From: Hutsoniella sourekii ATCC 700629
GTDB taxonomy: Bacteria > Bacillota > Bacilli > Lactobacillales > Aerococcaceae
Reading direction: 5' to 3'
Assembly (NCBI RefSeq): GCF_000518205.1
Contig: NZ_JADD01000014.1
Span: 1-64,000, forward strand
Length of the DNA stretch: 64,000 nt
Both the position numbers and the translations under genes were made by a program. The notes beneath the pieces were generated by a model. It saw only the letters and a list, made by a program, of their open reading frames with translations. It was not told the origin of the DNA and did no database searches. This document shows positions 24,343 through 34,385 of this stretch, one piece after another (within the stretch, counting starts at the first letter, position 1; every line of letters starts with the position of its first letter).

Positions 24343-25725
24343 TTGGCTAAGACACTATTTGACAAAATCTGGGAACCCCATGTCCTAGCTGGAGAAACGG
24401 GAGATAACCAACTCTTATATATAGACCTACATATGATCCACGAGGTTACTTCTCCTCAAGGCTTCGAAAGTTTGCGCGAACAAAGTCGTCCCTTACGCGC
24501 CCCAGAAAAAACGCTCGCTACCATTGACCATAACAATCCTACCAAAGATATTTGGAACATCAAGGATGCTATTGCTAAACAACAAATTGAGACCTTAGAG
24601 GCCAATTGTCGCGATTTTGGTGTAGAGTTAATGGCTTATGGTAGCCTAGGACAGGGAATTGTTCATATGGTAGGACCGGAACAAGGAGCTACCCAGCCCG
24701 GTAAAACCGTAGTTTGTGGTGACTCACACACCGCCACCCACGGAGCTTTTGGCGCGATCGCTTTTGGAATTGGTTCCTCGGAAGTTGAACATGTTTTCGC
24801 CACCCAGTCCTTGTGGCAAAAGAAACCCAAAACCTTAGGAATTAAGGTTACTGGTCAGTTGCCAGCTGGTGTTTATTCTAAAGATATTATGCTCCATTTA
24901 TTCCATCTATATGGCACAGACTTTGGAACAGGATATGCGATTGAATTCTTTGGCGATACGATTGAAGCTCTCTCAATGGAAGCCCGCATGACTATGTGCA
25001 ACTTGGGAATCGAATTCGGCTCCAAGTATACCTTGATCGCCCCCGATCAGAAGACCTTCGATTATCTAGAAGGCAGACCTAAAGCGCCCGCAAACTTCGA
25101 TCAAGCGGTCAACTACTGGAAAACCTTATACACCGATCCCGATGCTAAATATGACAAGGAGATCCACTTAGATGTCTCTAACTTGGCGCCATATGTTACC
25201 TGGGGTACGACACCGGCTATGGGACTGCCGTATGGAGAGGCCTTCCCAGAAGCCCGAGACCACAATGATGAACGAGCTTATGAATACATGGATTTAAAAG
25301 CCGGGATGACAGCCCAGGATATCCCCGTTACAAACATCTTTTTGGGATCGTGTACGAATGCCCGTATTGAAGACTTAATCGAAGGAGCCAAATACTTGAA
25401 AGGCCGTAAAGTCGCCGAGGGAGTCTATGCGGTTGTAGCACCAGGCAGCCGGGCTGTTAAGATACAAGCAGAAGAACTAGGACTAGCACAAGCTTATATT
25501 GACGCTGGTTTTGACTGGCGGGAACCTGGATGTTCCGCCTGTATCTCAATGAACGGTGACCAGGTCCCAGCAGGAGTTCATTGTGCTTCAACCACTAACC
25601 GTAACTTTGAAGGGCGTCAAGGACCTGGTTCCAGGACCCATCTCTGTAGTCCCGCCATGGCTGTCCTAGCAGCTGTAAAAGGACATTTTTATGATACTCG
25701 ACTAGATGACTTGGAGGTGAAATAA
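24343..25725 (+). CDS. leuC: 3-isopropylmalate dehydratase, large subunit
   Basis: This aconitase-family subunit of 460 residues isomerises 2- to 3-isopropylmalate. Cysteines for the [4Fe-4S] cluster lie in [12 protein letters not shown] and [10 protein letters not shown], and substrate residues in [30 protein letters not shown]. The start is a TTG at 24343 preceded by AAGGAGG, with 15 bp between leuB and leuC. leuD begins at the very next base after the stop. It depends on Fe-S assembly, and a complete suf operon lies 4 kb downstream. Confidence 0.97.
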   Translation: MAKTLFDKIWEPHVLAGETGDNQLLYIDLHMIHEVTSPQGFESLREQSRPLRAPEKTLATIDHNNPTKDIWNIKDAIAKQQIETLEANCRDFGVELMAYGSLGQGIVHMVGPEQGATQPGKTVVCGDSHTATHGAFGAIAFGIGSSEVEHVFATQSLWQKKPKTLGIKVTGQLPAGVYSKDIMLHLFHLYGTDFGTGYAIEFFGDTIEALSMEARMTMCNLGIEFGSKYTLIAPDQKTFDYLEGRPKAPANFDQAVNYWKTLYTDPDAKYDKEIHLDVSNLAPYVTWGTTPAMGLPYGEAFPEARDHNDERAYEYMDLKAGMTAQDIPVTNIFLGSCTNARIEDLIEGAKYLKGRKVAEGVYAVVAPGSRAVKIQAEELGLAQAYIDAGFDWREPGCSACISMNGDQVPAGVHCASTTNRNFEGRQGPGSRTHLCSPAMAVLAAVKGHFYDTRLDDLEVK

Positions 25726-26406
25726 ATGAAGGCCTTTAGAATTGAAACTGGAACAACGGCTAGCATGATGGAAGATAATATTAACACGGACCAAATTCTG
25801 CCAAGCCGCTTTCTAAGCCGTATTGAAAAGACAGGCTTTGGCCAATTCCTCTTTGCCAATTGGCGCTATATTCAAGAGCCCGGTCCTCATTATCTTGAAG
25901 AAAACCCAAACTTTGTCCTGAATCAACCCCAAAGACGTCAAGCCAAATTCTTGATAACAGGCGACAACTTTGCAGGTGGTTCTTCTAGAGAACATGCTGT
26001 CTGGGCCCTGGATGACTGGGGAATTCGAGCCGTTATTGCTGGAAGCTTTAGTGATATCTTCTATAATAATAGCTTCAAAAACGGTTTGTTGGCTTTAACT
26101 CTCCCTCTCGAAGATCGGATGGAACTCTCTGAACTAACCGGAGATACGGAAATTACCATTAATTTGGAAGAAGAGTTTATCCATACCCCTCACAAAGACT
26201 ATTCCTTTCAAATTGATCCTCAAGTTCGACACAAACTCTTAAATGGTATCGATGATATCATGGAAACCATGGCTTATGAGAAAGCCATCCAAGCCTATGA
26301 AGAGAAATGGAACAACTTTTATCAAACAAAATCCGATAGTAATACTTTCACTAAGGAAGAAATTTGGACTCCGATACCAGACTCACTCATTGGCTATAAG
26401 CCCTAA
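25726..26406 (+). CDS. leuD: 3-isopropylmalate dehydratase, small subunit
   Basis: This swivel-domain subunit is 226 residues, somewhat longer than the common length of about 200, with the extra sequence at the C terminus. Motifs are EDNINTDQILPSRFL near the N terminus and GDNFAGGSSREHAVWALDDWGIRAVIAGSFSDIF in the middle. It begins directly after the leuC stop codon (TAAATG). It ends the leu operon; a very long palindromic element follows. Confidence 0.96.
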   Translation: MKAFRIETGTTASMMEDNINTDQILPSRFLSRIEKTGFGQFLFANWRYIQEPGPHYLEENPNFVLNQPQRRQAKFLITGDNFAGGSSREHAVWALDDWGIRAVIAGSFSDIFYNNSFKNGLLALTLPLEDRMELSELTGDTEITINLEEEFIHTPHKDYSFQIDPQVRHKLLNGIDDIMETMAYEKAIQAYEEKWNNFYQTKSDSNTFTKEEIWTPIPDSLIGYKP

Positions 26407-26418
26407 TCTAAACATAAG

Positions 26419-26727
26419 TTAAGAGAGGCTGTCAGATAAGTTACAATAATTATAATAAAAGCTTCGAAAAGCAAACAATCACTCAGCTGTAGTGGATCGC
26501 CTTCAGAGCCACGGCTCTTCCGGCTTAATTGGCTATTCTCTCCCTAAGCGCTAAAGCGCATAAGGGAGAGATATGGGCCAATTATCCTAAGACTACTGCT
26601 GAGTGATTGTTGCCTTTTCTTGCCAATAATAAACCAACCAATTTTATTAACGAACAAAAGATACAAATCCTAACGATTTATTTGTGTTATTAGAGGTGAT
26701 TGGGACTTACCTTACAGCCTCTCTTAA
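26419..26727. repeat. 309-bp imperfect palindrome after leuD (MITE-like or giant terminator hairpin)
   Basis: The outer arms TTAAGAGAGGCTGT (26419-26432) and ACAGCCTCTCTTAA (26714-26727) are perfect complements. Further in, GCAAACAATCACTCAGC (from 26471) matches GCTGAGTGATTGTTGC (to 26613) almost perfectly, and the core holds AATTGGC...GCCAATT and TCTCTCCCT...AGGGAGAGA around GCGCTAAAGCGC. No open frame is seen. The TTTTCTT after the middle stem could end the leu transcript. Perfect end repeats with no coding content resemble a miniature transposable element; target duplication is not clear. Confidence 0.65.
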
Positions 26728-26744
26728 TTAAATAGGCTATTAAA

Positions 26745-28415
26745 CTAATGATTATTTTGGCTAGCTGATGAGTGGCTATCTGTTTCTAAATGACTTAAAT
26801 TAGGCATGGGTTTCCTTGGCTTAGGAGCCTCTTGACTTTGGCTGGCGCTAGATTGGGTATCAACGGATACGGTAGGCTCACTGGTGTCCGTTGCTATTTG
26901 GCTAGCCGAACTCGTCGTGTCCGCTTGAGTGGGACCTGTCTCTTTCTTAACTGTGGCTGACGATGAAGTATCTGGACCTTCTCCACTTAGGCCAGCTGAC
27001 CGGTCTAATTTATTTAATTCTCGCACAGCATAGTCCCGAATAGGATCCTTATCAATAGTAGAGGCAAAGAATTCCTGTAACTCTTTTTCAGTTTCTCCAA
27101 GTAGAGGGTTCGGAATCATTGGATCATCAAAGGAACCCCTCCTCACAGGCTCATCAATGGTATCTAGGATTGGCTGGCCATTCATTGTCCAACCCAAAAG
27201 TCCGATAAATTCTCCTTGCTTATTAAAAATCGCCTGATAAGTAATGAATAACTTATCCCCATTGCCATCAATATACCAGAAGCTGTAGCTCTTACGTTGG
27301 CGGGTGGCTAGTTCATAGGAAAGTTTTCTTGAAATGGCTCGTGCTTGAGGAGGGTGACAATCGGTATAAAGTTCCCCTAAATGAGATTTCGAATAGGTAT
27401 ATGTTTTAGCATCTTCATTAAAATATTGGAATCTTAAATCAGGCCCAACAAATATAATCTCTTCAGTGATAGCATTTAAAATGCCATCAATTTGATCCAG
27501 GGTCAGGGAACCATTAGCAAATTCAACACGCATTTCATTCTTTAAGGGAGATTCAGCTAGTCGGTCATCATAGCTTTCAGCGGCTGCCTCATCATAAATT
27601 TGCATCGTAGTTTGTCGCATTGACTGACTAGCAAGGCTAGCTCCGGATATTGAGTCAAATTCAAAACGTTGTAGATCTAAAATTTGATTTTTCATTTGAT
27701 CCAAGGCTGGCCGGAAATCCTCTAATTCAGGATTTAATATATTATATTCTAAGTCTTCGATCTGTAAAGTCGAAAAAGTCATCCTAACCTCTAAGGCATC
27801 ACTATGGGCTTGATATTGTCCAGGACGATATTTTGACAAAGGCGGTCTCTTGCCACTAGCTACATCCAAGGCATTTTGCACGGCTTGTCGTAAACCATTT
27901 GATGATAGAGAAGCTCCCGATACGCCATCAATATCGGTTGAATTAGCTTCTAATATACGTCGAACCAAAATCGGAATGGCCTGTCCTCCTACTTCAGCTG
28001 TTTCTTTTTGTTGGATGACATCAATATAGGTAATTTTTTCTTGGTCAACGGTGACGTTTACTCTTATTCTCGTCGAAAAACCTTCAGCCTCACCGATATA
28101 AGATCCTGGTTCATAAGTCACTTCATCGGTCACTGTAGGTAAACCTTGAGCGGCGTTCAAGGCTGATGATACCGCCCTCTGCATAGCATGCGAGGTATGT
28201 GTAGCGCCTGATACAATGTCAACCTCTGCTGAATTAGCTTGCTTCATCGCTTGAGCAAGCAGTGGTATGGCTTGACCTCCTACTTCAGGCGTTTCTGACT
28301 GAATTTCAACATCAAGTGATTGGATGTGCGCTTCATCTACTTGTACATTAACTTTAATTTTCCCTGCGAATCCTTGAGCTTGTCCTGCATAGGTACCGGG
28401 CGTAAATCTTGACAT
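26745..28415 (-). CDS. Triple FMN-binding-like domain plus PAS domain protein with disordered tail
   Basis: The 556-residue protein contains three tandem FMN_bind-type units (about 1-90, 98-190 and 195-285). Their flavinylation-like motifs are SGATHT (69-74), SGASLS (166-171) and SGASLA (257-262). In this family ApbE attaches FMN to the last Thr or Ser, so unit 3, with Ala262, has probably lost the site. Residues about 305-415 form a PAS_10-like domain with the CHPP motif (353-356) found in DUF438-type proteins. The tail from about 475 is rich in Ser, Thr and Gln, with SSASQ at 502, 522 and 549. No signal peptide or membrane segment is visible, so flavin electron transfer or redox sensing in the cytoplasm is inferred. 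The gene is divergent from a TetR-like gene. Confidence 0.75.
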   Translation of the reverse strand: MSRFTPGTYAGQAQGFAGKIKVNVQVDEAHIQSLDVEIQSETPEVGGQAIPLLAQAMKQANSAEVDIVSGATHTSHAMQRAVSSALNAAQGLPTVTDEVTYEPGSYIGEAEGFSTRIRVNVTVDQEKITYIDVIQQKETAEVGGQAIPILVRRILEANSTDIDGVSGASLSSNGLRQAVQNALDVASGKRPPLSKYRPGQYQAHSDALEVRMTFSTLQIEDLEYNILNPELEDFRPALDQMKNQILDLQRFEFDSISGASLASQSMRQTTMQIYDEAAAESYDDRLAESPLKNEMRVEFANGSLTLDQIDGILNAITEEIIFVGPDLRFQYFNEDAKTYTYSKSHLGELYTDCHPPQARAISRKLSYELATRQRKSYSFWYIDGNGDKLFITYQAIFNKQGEFIGLLGWTMNGQPILDTIDEPVRRGSFDDPMIPNPLLGETEKELQEFFASTIDKDPIRDYAVRELNKLDRSAGLSGEGPDTSSSATVKKETGPTQADTTSSASQIATDTSEPTVSVDTQSSASQSQEAPKPRKPMPNLSHLETDSHSSASQNNH

Positions 28416-28577
28416 AATTATATTCCTTTCCTAAACTTATTTTATTAAAACTTCATTTATTAACATCTGATCATTTTCAGTAAGAAACTTAATTGTGCTG
28501 TTTCTCTAATCTAATATGATTCGAGGTGAATCCTTATCTTAATCAAAAATAGAATCACTCAGGCTTATCGTCAGCTA

Positions 28578-29159
28578 ATGGTCGAAAAAGGATTCGATCA
28601 CTTCATAATTGAAGATATCCTTAAACAATCCAAGGTTGCTAGATCTACTTTTTACCGTCGCTTCCATGATAAATACGATGTGATGAATTATTACTTTAAG
28701 AGACAATTGCAGTCCAAGCCAACTAGTTATGAAGCTAGCTTAGACTACTATGCTCGATCCGTCGTTGAATACTACTATATTGTTGCTAAGGATCCCGATT
28801 TCTACCATCAAGCCATGAAAACCACCGGTTACCATTCGTTTAAAAATTTTATTCACCGAGAATTTTACCAGTGGCTTTTAGCTATTTATCGCATCAAGTA
28901 TCAGACAGATCAGGTTCCAACAGAAGATCAATATGCCTTTGATTTTGCATCAGCTGGTTGTGTGCAAATGTTAGAACGTTGGTTAGCTGATGATATGCAA
29001 GTTCCGATGGACCAAATAACCCGTTGGGAATTAAAGAATGCTCCTAGTCATGTTCTCAGACTTTTTGATGACTCGATCTCCTTCGGCCACCACTATTTAA
29101 CCGACCAACATATTCAAGTGATTCTAGAGGAGGTTAAGGCAGATATCAATCAACGTTAA
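28578..29159 (+). CDS. TetR-family-like regulator, start uncertain
   Basis: The first ATG (28578) gives 193 residues beginning MVEKGFDHFIIEDILKQSKVARSTFYRRFHDKYD, the second half of a TetR HTH. The in-frame sequence just upstream (LIKNRITQAYRQL) supplies the missing first helix, but between the in-frame TGA at 28527-28529 and 28578 there is no ATG, GTG or TTG. GAGGTG (28523-28528) lies 7 nt before an ATC codon at 28536, so a rare ATC start or a mutated start is possible. The C-terminal part is of the TetR_C_7 type (DUF-like, PFAM family not certain). The gene is divergent from the FMN/PAS gene and may control it. Confidence 0.75.
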   Translation: MVEKGFDHFIIEDILKQSKVARSTFYRRFHDKYDVMNYYFKRQLQSKPTSYEASLDYYARSVVEYYYIVAKDPDFYHQAMKTTGYHSFKNFIHREFYQWLLAIYRIKYQTDQVPTEDQYAFDFASAGCVQMLERWLADDMQVPMDQITRWELKNAPSHVLRLFDDSISFGHHYLTDQHIQVILEEVKADINQR

Positions 29160-29213
29160 TTCTCCCTATCTAATATCAATAAGACTTGACCATTTAATTT
29201 TATTTTTATGCTC

Positions 29214-29741
29214 TTAATAAAGGCTAGTCGGCCAATATCCCGTTAAAATAATTAATCCTGGAATCCAACAAGTAAAGATACCAGCTATTATAGTGGCGTA
29301 ATAAAGCCAGTTTCCATAAGATTTACCTAGATTATGTGCAGTATAGTTGGTTGACCAGAGATAGCCCCATATCAACCAATTAGCAATATCCCATAAGTTA
29401 CCTTGATTGCTGACGACTATCCAAAGCGCAAAGAATAGAGTATTTAAAGCAACAAATAAAGAGAAATAACCTAAATTGCGGTTATCCCACTGGAAAATTC
29501 GATTAATACCATAAGATAAATAAGTATAGCCAAACAATAAACCTGAGATCGCTCCATAATAATAAGTCGCATCAGCATTCATTTGAATGCCGTGGATGCA
29601 ATAAGCAATATTCAAGACAATATATAATAGTCCTGTAAATATATTGATTAGGGAATTAGAATGATCCTCAACTTTATCCAAGTAATTAAAGCCATTACTT
29701 ATCAAAACAATCCCTGAAAACATAAGTGTAATTCCAGACAT
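29214..29741 (-). CDS. AmiS/UreI-family channel
   Basis: This is a 175-residue membrane protein with six hydrophobic segments. GLLFGYTYLSYGINRIFQWDNRNLGYFSLFVALNTLFFALW is the conserved centre of the urea/amide channel family (AmiS/UreI), and the C terminus ends with the expected CWIPGLIILTGYWP. Members let urea or short amides pass. No urease or amidase gene is in the window, so the partner enzyme is unknown. GAGGTG precedes the ATG. The gene stands alone between the TetR-like gene and the suf operon. Confidence 0.85.
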   Translation of the reverse strand: MSGITLMFSGIVLISNGFNYLDKVEDHSNSLINIFTGLLYIVLNIAYCIHGIQMNADATYYYGAISGLLFGYTYLSYGINRIFQWDNRNLGYFSLFVALNTLFFALWIVVSNQGNLWDIANWLIWGYLWSTNYTAHNLGKSYGNWLYYATIIAGIFTCWIPGLIILTGYWPTSLY

Positions 29742-29875
29742 TTTTTCACCTCTTTCATCTAATGTTTACCTTCTCATCTTAACAATTTGTGAAATAGTTT
29801 CAATTAGAATTTACCCTCACAGAAACAAAAAAGCAAAAGTGTATCTAATAGCTAAGGGTATTGATGACCAAAATA

Positions 29876-29914
29876 AAAAAACTAGGGTCAATGAATCCAT
29901 TGATCCTAGTTTTT
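29876..29914 (-). terminator. Terminator of the suf operon
   Basis: On the minus strand AAAAACTAGGATCAATG pairs with CATTGACCCTAGTTTTT with one mismatch and a 4-nt loop, and continues into TTTTATTTT. It lies 28 bp after the sufB stop. Confidence 0.92.
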
Positions 29915-29941
29915 AATTACTTCTTAAAATATCGATGATAC

Positions 29942-31336
29942 TTAGCCGACAGATCCTTCCATCTCATATTCGATTAATCGATTTAATTCGACAGCATATT
30001 CCAAGGGTAATTCCTTGGTAAATGGCTCCACGAATCCCATCACAATCATTCCGGTGGCTTCTTCTTCCGTTAACCCCCGACTCATCAAATAGAAGAGCTG
30101 TTCTTCAGAGATCTTAGATACTTTGGCCTCATGTTCCAAGACGACATTACTGTTGTGAATCTCGTTAAATGGAATGGTATCAGACTTTGATAATTCATCC
30201 ATGATAATCGTATCACACTCAATATGAGAGATTGAACGATCCGAATTTTCGGCAAATTTCACTTGACCTAAGTAGTCAACCATGCCACCATCCTTGGCAA
30301 TCGATTTAGAGACGATCGAGCTGGATGTATCCGGCGCATTATGGAAAATTTTAGCTCCAGTATGTTGATGCTGATCCGCTCCAGCAAAGGCAATAGTCAA
30401 GATGGTTCCCCGAGCTCCTCGACCGTTAAGGCCGATCGCTGGGTACTTCATTGTCTTACGTGATCCAAGATTACCATCCACCCATTCCAGGGTCGCTCCT
30501 TCTTCACAGGTACCCCGTTTTGTGACTAGATTATAGACATTATCAGACCAGTTTTGAATGGTTGAATAGCGACAATAGCCGTCTTTTTTGACAATAATCT
30601 CTACCACTGCCGCATGCAAGCTCGCTCTCGAGAAGGTTGGAGCCGTACATCCTTCAACATAATGGATACTAGCCCCCTCATCAACAATAATAAGGGTTCT
30701 TTCAAATTGCCCTGACCGTTCATTATTCATCCGAAAATAGGTTTGTAGAGGGATATCTGTTTGTACTCCCTTTGGCACATAGATAAAAGTCCCCCCACTC
30801 CACACAGAGGTGTTCAAAGCAGATTGAAAGTTATCATCGGCTTCGACCACTGTTCCGAAGTACTCCTTGACTAGCTCTGGATATTCACGTAGGGCCGTGT
30901 CCATATCCGTAAAGATAATACCTAAATTCTCAAATTCTTCCTTCATCCGAGAATAGACCGCTTCGGATTCATATTGAACAGTGGCTCCAGCTAGGTAAGC
31001 TCGTTCTGCTTCAGGAATACCTAAACGCTCAAAAGTTTCTTTAATTTCATCAGGTACATCCTCCCAGCTTCTGACTGGATGGTCAGTTGCTTTTTGATAG
31101 TATGTTATATCATCAAAATCCATCCCTGATAAATCTGCTCCCCAAGTTGGAACCGCTTTTTGGCGATAGATCCGATAAGCCTCAAGACGCTTTTCTAGCA
31201 TCCATTCTGGCTCTTCCTTTTCTTTGGATATGGTTTTGACAACTTCTTCATCTAAGCCTAAGCCTGTGGAAAAAATTATCTCTGCATTATCTCGAAAACC
31301 ATATTGGTATTCCCCAACTACAGGTACTTCACTCAT
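29942..31336 (-). CDS. sufB: Fe-S cluster assembly scaffold protein SufB
   Basis: This 464-residue core of the SufBCD scaffold complex builds Fe-S clusters. It has the right-handed beta-helix sequence typical of SufB ([45 protein letters not shown]) and the C-terminal [27 protein letters not shown] shared with SufD. Cys residues near the middle (YVEGC) and the conserved [14 protein letters not shown] block are present. It is last in sufCDSUB and overlaps sufU by 8 bp. Confidence 0.97.
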   Translation of the reverse strand: MSEVPVVGEYQYGFRDNAEIIFSTGLGLDEEVVKTISKEKEEPEWMLEKRLEAYRIYRQKAVPTWGADLSGMDFDDITYYQKATDHPVRSWEDVPDEIKETFERLGIPEAERAYLAGATVQYESEAVYSRMKEEFENLGIIFTDMDTALREYPELVKEYFGTVVEADDNFQSALNTSVWSGGTFIYVPKGVQTDIPLQTYFRMNNERSGQFERTLIIVDEGASIHYVEGCTAPTFSRASLHAAVVEIIVKKDGYCRYSTIQNWSDNVYNLVTKRGTCEEGATLEWVDGNLGSRKTMKYPAIGLNGRGARGTILTIAFAGADQHQHTGAKIFHNAPDTSSSIVSKSIAKDGGMVDYLGQVKFAENSDRSISHIECDTIIMDELSKSDTIPFNEIHNSNVVLEHEAKVSKISEEQLFYLMSRGLTEEEATGMIVMGFVEPFTKELPLEYAVELNRLIEYEMEGSVG

Positions 31337-31826
31337 AAATATCCTCCTTAAATTTCACTGGGCCCTGCCCCTGTGCTCCGGTTAAGCCCATTTCAATGGC
31401 TCGCCAAGCGAGAATGCCACATTTATAGCGAGCTGGAAATTTTTTGACCCCTTGCAAAAGGTAAGCATCTTGTAAGGTCTGCTTCAATTGATCTGGCTTC
31501 CAGGTGACATCTTCGCGTAGACCTCCGATCAGATCGTCAAATCCGGCAATCGTCGAGAGTGCCTCAGCTTGAGATTGACCCTTGAGCACTTGGCACATCA
31601 TATCTGCACTAGCCTGACTGATGGCACAACCTTCGCCATTAAACTTCACATCTTCGATTTTGCCCGCCGGATCCAAGCGATACTCTACAACGATAGCATC
31701 ACCACAGGTAGGATTCAAGAGCTCAATCCGCTTATCTGCTTGACTCACATGACCGCGGTGGCGGGGTGACTTTGAATGTTCCATAATAACTGCCTTGTAT
31801 AATTGATTGAGATCAAATAAAGCCAT
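31329..31826 (-). CDS. sufU: Zinc-dependent sulfur acceptor/transfer protein SufU
   Basis: This 165-residue SufU/IscU-like protein accepts sulfane sulfur from SufS in Gram-positive bacteria. The zinc ligands are visible in [22 protein letters not shown] and RYKCGILAW. The insert between the second and third cysteine regions ([20 protein letters not shown] region) is typical of SufU as opposed to IscU. It overlaps sufS by 14 bp and sufB by 8 bp. Confidence 0.96.
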   Translation of the reverse strand: MALFDLNQLYKAVIMEHSKSPRHRGHVSQADKRIELLNPTCGDAIVVEYRLDPAGKIEDVKFNGEGCAISQASADMMCQVLKGQSQAEALSTIAGFDDLIGGLREDVTWKPDQLKQTLQDAYLLQGVKKFPARYKCGILAWRAIEMGLTGAQGQGPVKFKEDIYE

Positions 31827-33063
31827 CCGTAAAAAACTCCTTTACTTTCCGAGTGGAATCAATAAACTGAGCCACCTCATCTAAGGTATTATAGACTGAA
31901 ACACTCGCCCTTAAAGTCGCCGCCACCCCAAAATGACGCATCAAGGGTTGACCGCAATGGTGACCTGCTCTTAAAGCAATTCCTTCCATATCATAACCAG
32001 TTGAAGCATCATGAGGATGAACACCATCTATATTAAAGCTGACAATACCATGTAAGCCCAATTCTAACATTGCTGGTGTCTGATAGAGTTGAATGCCTTC
32101 AATCTCACTTAGCTCTTGATAAAGGGCTCTAACTAAGGCTTCTTCATGACTATGAAGTTGGCTCCAGCCAATCGACTCAATAAAGTCAATAGCTGGAAGC
32201 AAGCTAATCGCTTGAGCGATGGGAGGAGTTCCCCCTTCATATTTCCAAGGGGCTTCCTTATAGTTACTAACATAATCGCCCACTTGATGGATCATTTCGC
32301 CACCGAATAAGGTTGGCTGGCAGACACGGTGCCATTTACGATTGAGATAGGTCACGCCAATCCCTGTGGCAGCAAACATTTTGTGACCGCTGAAACAATA
32401 AGCATCCACTCCGAGATCCGCTAGATTTAAGGGTTGGTGAGCTACCGCTTGGGCACCATCCACGATCACCATAATATCTCTATCATGAGCCCACTCTACT
32501 AGAGATTGAATGGGCTGGCTAATTCCAAGAATATTAGACACATGATTGATAGCAAGCACTTTCACTTTACTCGTGTCTATTCTTTCTAGCGCATCCATAT
32601 CAACCTGGTAACATTCATCTAAGGGCGCAAAGACTAATTGTGCCCCAGTCCGGCGGCAAACTTCTTGCCATGGAACAAAGTTAGAATGGTGTTCAATCAA
32701 GGTTGTCATCACTTGATCACCGACTTCTAACATCGGTTCAACTAAGCCTCTTGCAAGGAAATTGATCCCTTCAGTGGTTCCCCGGTTAAAAATCACTTCA
32801 CTGCTGTCGTTAGCCCCAATAAACGTCGCCACTTTCTGACGACTGCCCTCATAAGCCCCGGTAGCCCGTTCCGCTAATTGATGGACACCTCGGTGGATAT
32901 TGGCGTTATCGTTTTGATAATAATCTACCAAACAGTCAATCACTGATTGGGGCTTTTGTGAAGTGGCTGCATTATCAAAGTAAATCAAAGGCTCGCCATT
33001 CACTTCTTGGTCCAAGATTGGAAAGGATCTACGAATCTTAGCTAATTCATTATTTGTTAACAT
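31813..33063 (-). CDS. sufS: Cysteine desulfurase SufS
   Basis: This PLP enzyme of 416 residues takes sulfur from cysteine for cluster assembly. It has LIYFDNAATSQKPQSV near the N terminus, the PLP Lys in CFSGHKMFAATGIGV, and the catalytic Cys in RAGHHCGQPLM. The short loop around that Cys is as in group II desulfurases, which need SufU for turnover; sufU is the next gene and overlaps it by 14 bp. Confidence 0.97.
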   Translation of the reverse strand: MLTNNELAKIRRSFPILDQEVNGEPLIYFDNAATSQKPQSVIDCLVDYYQNDNANIHRGVHQLAERATGAYEGSRQKVATFIGANDSSEVIFNRGTTEGINFLARGLVEPMLEVGDQVMTTLIEHHSNFVPWQEVCRRTGAQLVFAPLDECYQVDMDALERIDTSKVKVLAINHVSNILGISQPIQSLVEWAHDRDIMVIVDGAQAVAHQPLNLADLGVDAYCFSGHKMFAATGIGVTYLNRKWHRVCQPTLFGGEMIHQVGDYVSNYKEAPWKYEGGTPPIAQAISLLPAIDFIESIGWSQLHSHEEALVRALYQELSEIEGIQLYQTPAMLELGLHGIVSFNIDGVHPHDASTGYDMEGIALRAGHHCGQPLMRHFGVAATLRASVSVYNTLDEVAQFIDSTRKVKEFFTDGFI

Positions 33064-33086
33064 GATGATCCCCCTTTCTTGAATCC

Positions 33087-34385
33087 TTATTGATTGCGGT
33101 ATCCAGATAGTTTCTCATCGATGGTCGCAACCATTTGACTACGAATTTCCTTGGACGGAATGGTCATAATGACCTGTCCTAAGAAACCACGAATCAATAA
33201 ATACTCTGCCTCTTCCTGACTTAATCCCCGACTCATCAAATAATAGAGTTGTTCGGGGTCTAATTGACCAATACTTCCTGCATGGCCCGCGGTCACCTCA
33301 AACTCATCAATATAAAGCATCGGGTTCACGTCTCCCCGAGTTTGTGGCGATAGCATCATAATTCGGCTTTCTTGCTGGGCGTCGGCATTTTTAGCATTCT
33401 TAACAATCCGTCCAATGCCATTAAAGGTAAGTCGCGCTTGGTCTAAGGTGACACCGTGTTGGAAAATATGACCAACTGTATGGTTACCAACATTGAGTGC
33501 ATGGGCATTGACAATTTGTTCTTGATCTCCATTGGCAATGGCCGTTATGGAAATATCCGAGGTTGACCCTTGACCCATCAAATTGGTATCAATATCTAAG
33601 ATACTATCTCCTTGATTCATCGCCGAAACAACCCAGTCAATTTGACTGTCAACACCAGTCTGGCCATATCGTTTAACCATGGCCGTGGTCTCTTGGGCTA
33701 ACCCGTCTAAGGCAACATATTTAACCTGAGCTCCTGCTTTGGTGATCACTTCCACATAAACAGTCGCCGCATTGGCTTCATGACCCACTGTTCCTAAACG
33801 CTCGATATATTGGACCCGACTATTAGTATCCGCCACCAATAAGATGTGCTTATTAAAAGCCTGCTGCTGGCGACTATCTTGTAATAAGATCCCTTCTATC
33901 GATAAGTCTAGTTCCATATCTTTAGGAACATAAACAAAGATACCTCCATTTAAATGAGCGGTGTGATAAGCAGCTACCTTGTCTTCTTGACTATCCAACA
34001 CTTGGAAAAGGTGCTCTTCAACAAGGTCTGGATAAGTTTCCATGGCCTCAAATAAGTCCATCACAATTAGACCTGATTGGCCAGCCTGAGTTTCCTTGTA
34101 GGTCACTTGAGTTTGGTTACCTGCCAGGATCACTTGTGCCGCTAATTGGTCTTGGTTTGAACTCACGATATGATCTTGAAAGGTATCTACTAAATCTTGA
34201 CTTGATACGCCGGCATCAATAGTCTCTTGGTAGAGTGGCCAATCTTGGTACTGGGTTCTTTCTATAAAGGCTGGTTGTAACGACTGCCAAGTATCCCTTG
34301 CTTTGGCTTGTCGGTCTTTGAAGAATGGAGCCCCATCAACTGGAAGTTTGCCCGTCTCTTGTTTGATATGATCCGTCAATTCCAT
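33087..34385 (-). CDS. sufD: Fe-S cluster assembly protein SufD
   Basis: This 432-residue partner of SufB in the SufBC2D complex has the beta-helix core (GGIFVYVPKDMELDLSIEGILLQ, VQYIERLGT) and the C-terminal EFEVTAGHAGSIGQLDPEQLYYLMSRGLSQEEAEYLLIRGF, including the conserved His. It starts directly after the sufC stop codon with no gap and lies 23 bp before sufS. Confidence 0.96.
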   Translation of the reverse strand: MELTDHIKQETGKLPVDGAPFFKDRQAKARDTWQSLQPAFIERTQYQDWPLYQETIDAGVSSQDLVDTFQDHIVSSNQDQLAAQVILAGNQTQVTYKETQAGQSGLIVMDLFEAMETYPDLVEEHLFQVLDSQEDKVAAYHTAHLNGGIFVYVPKDMELDLSIEGILLQDSRQQQAFNKHILLVADTNSRVQYIERLGTVGHEANAATVYVEVITKAGAQVKYVALDGLAQETTAMVKRYGQTGVDSQIDWVVSAMNQGDSILDIDTNLMGQGSTSDISITAIANGDQEQIVNAHALNVGNHTVGHIFQHGVTLDQARLTFNGIGRIVKNAKNADAQQESRIMMLSPQTRGDVNPMLYIDEFEVTAGHAGSIGQLDPEQLYYLMSRGLSQEEAEYLLIRGFLGQVIMTIPSKEIRSQMVATIDEKLSGYRNQ

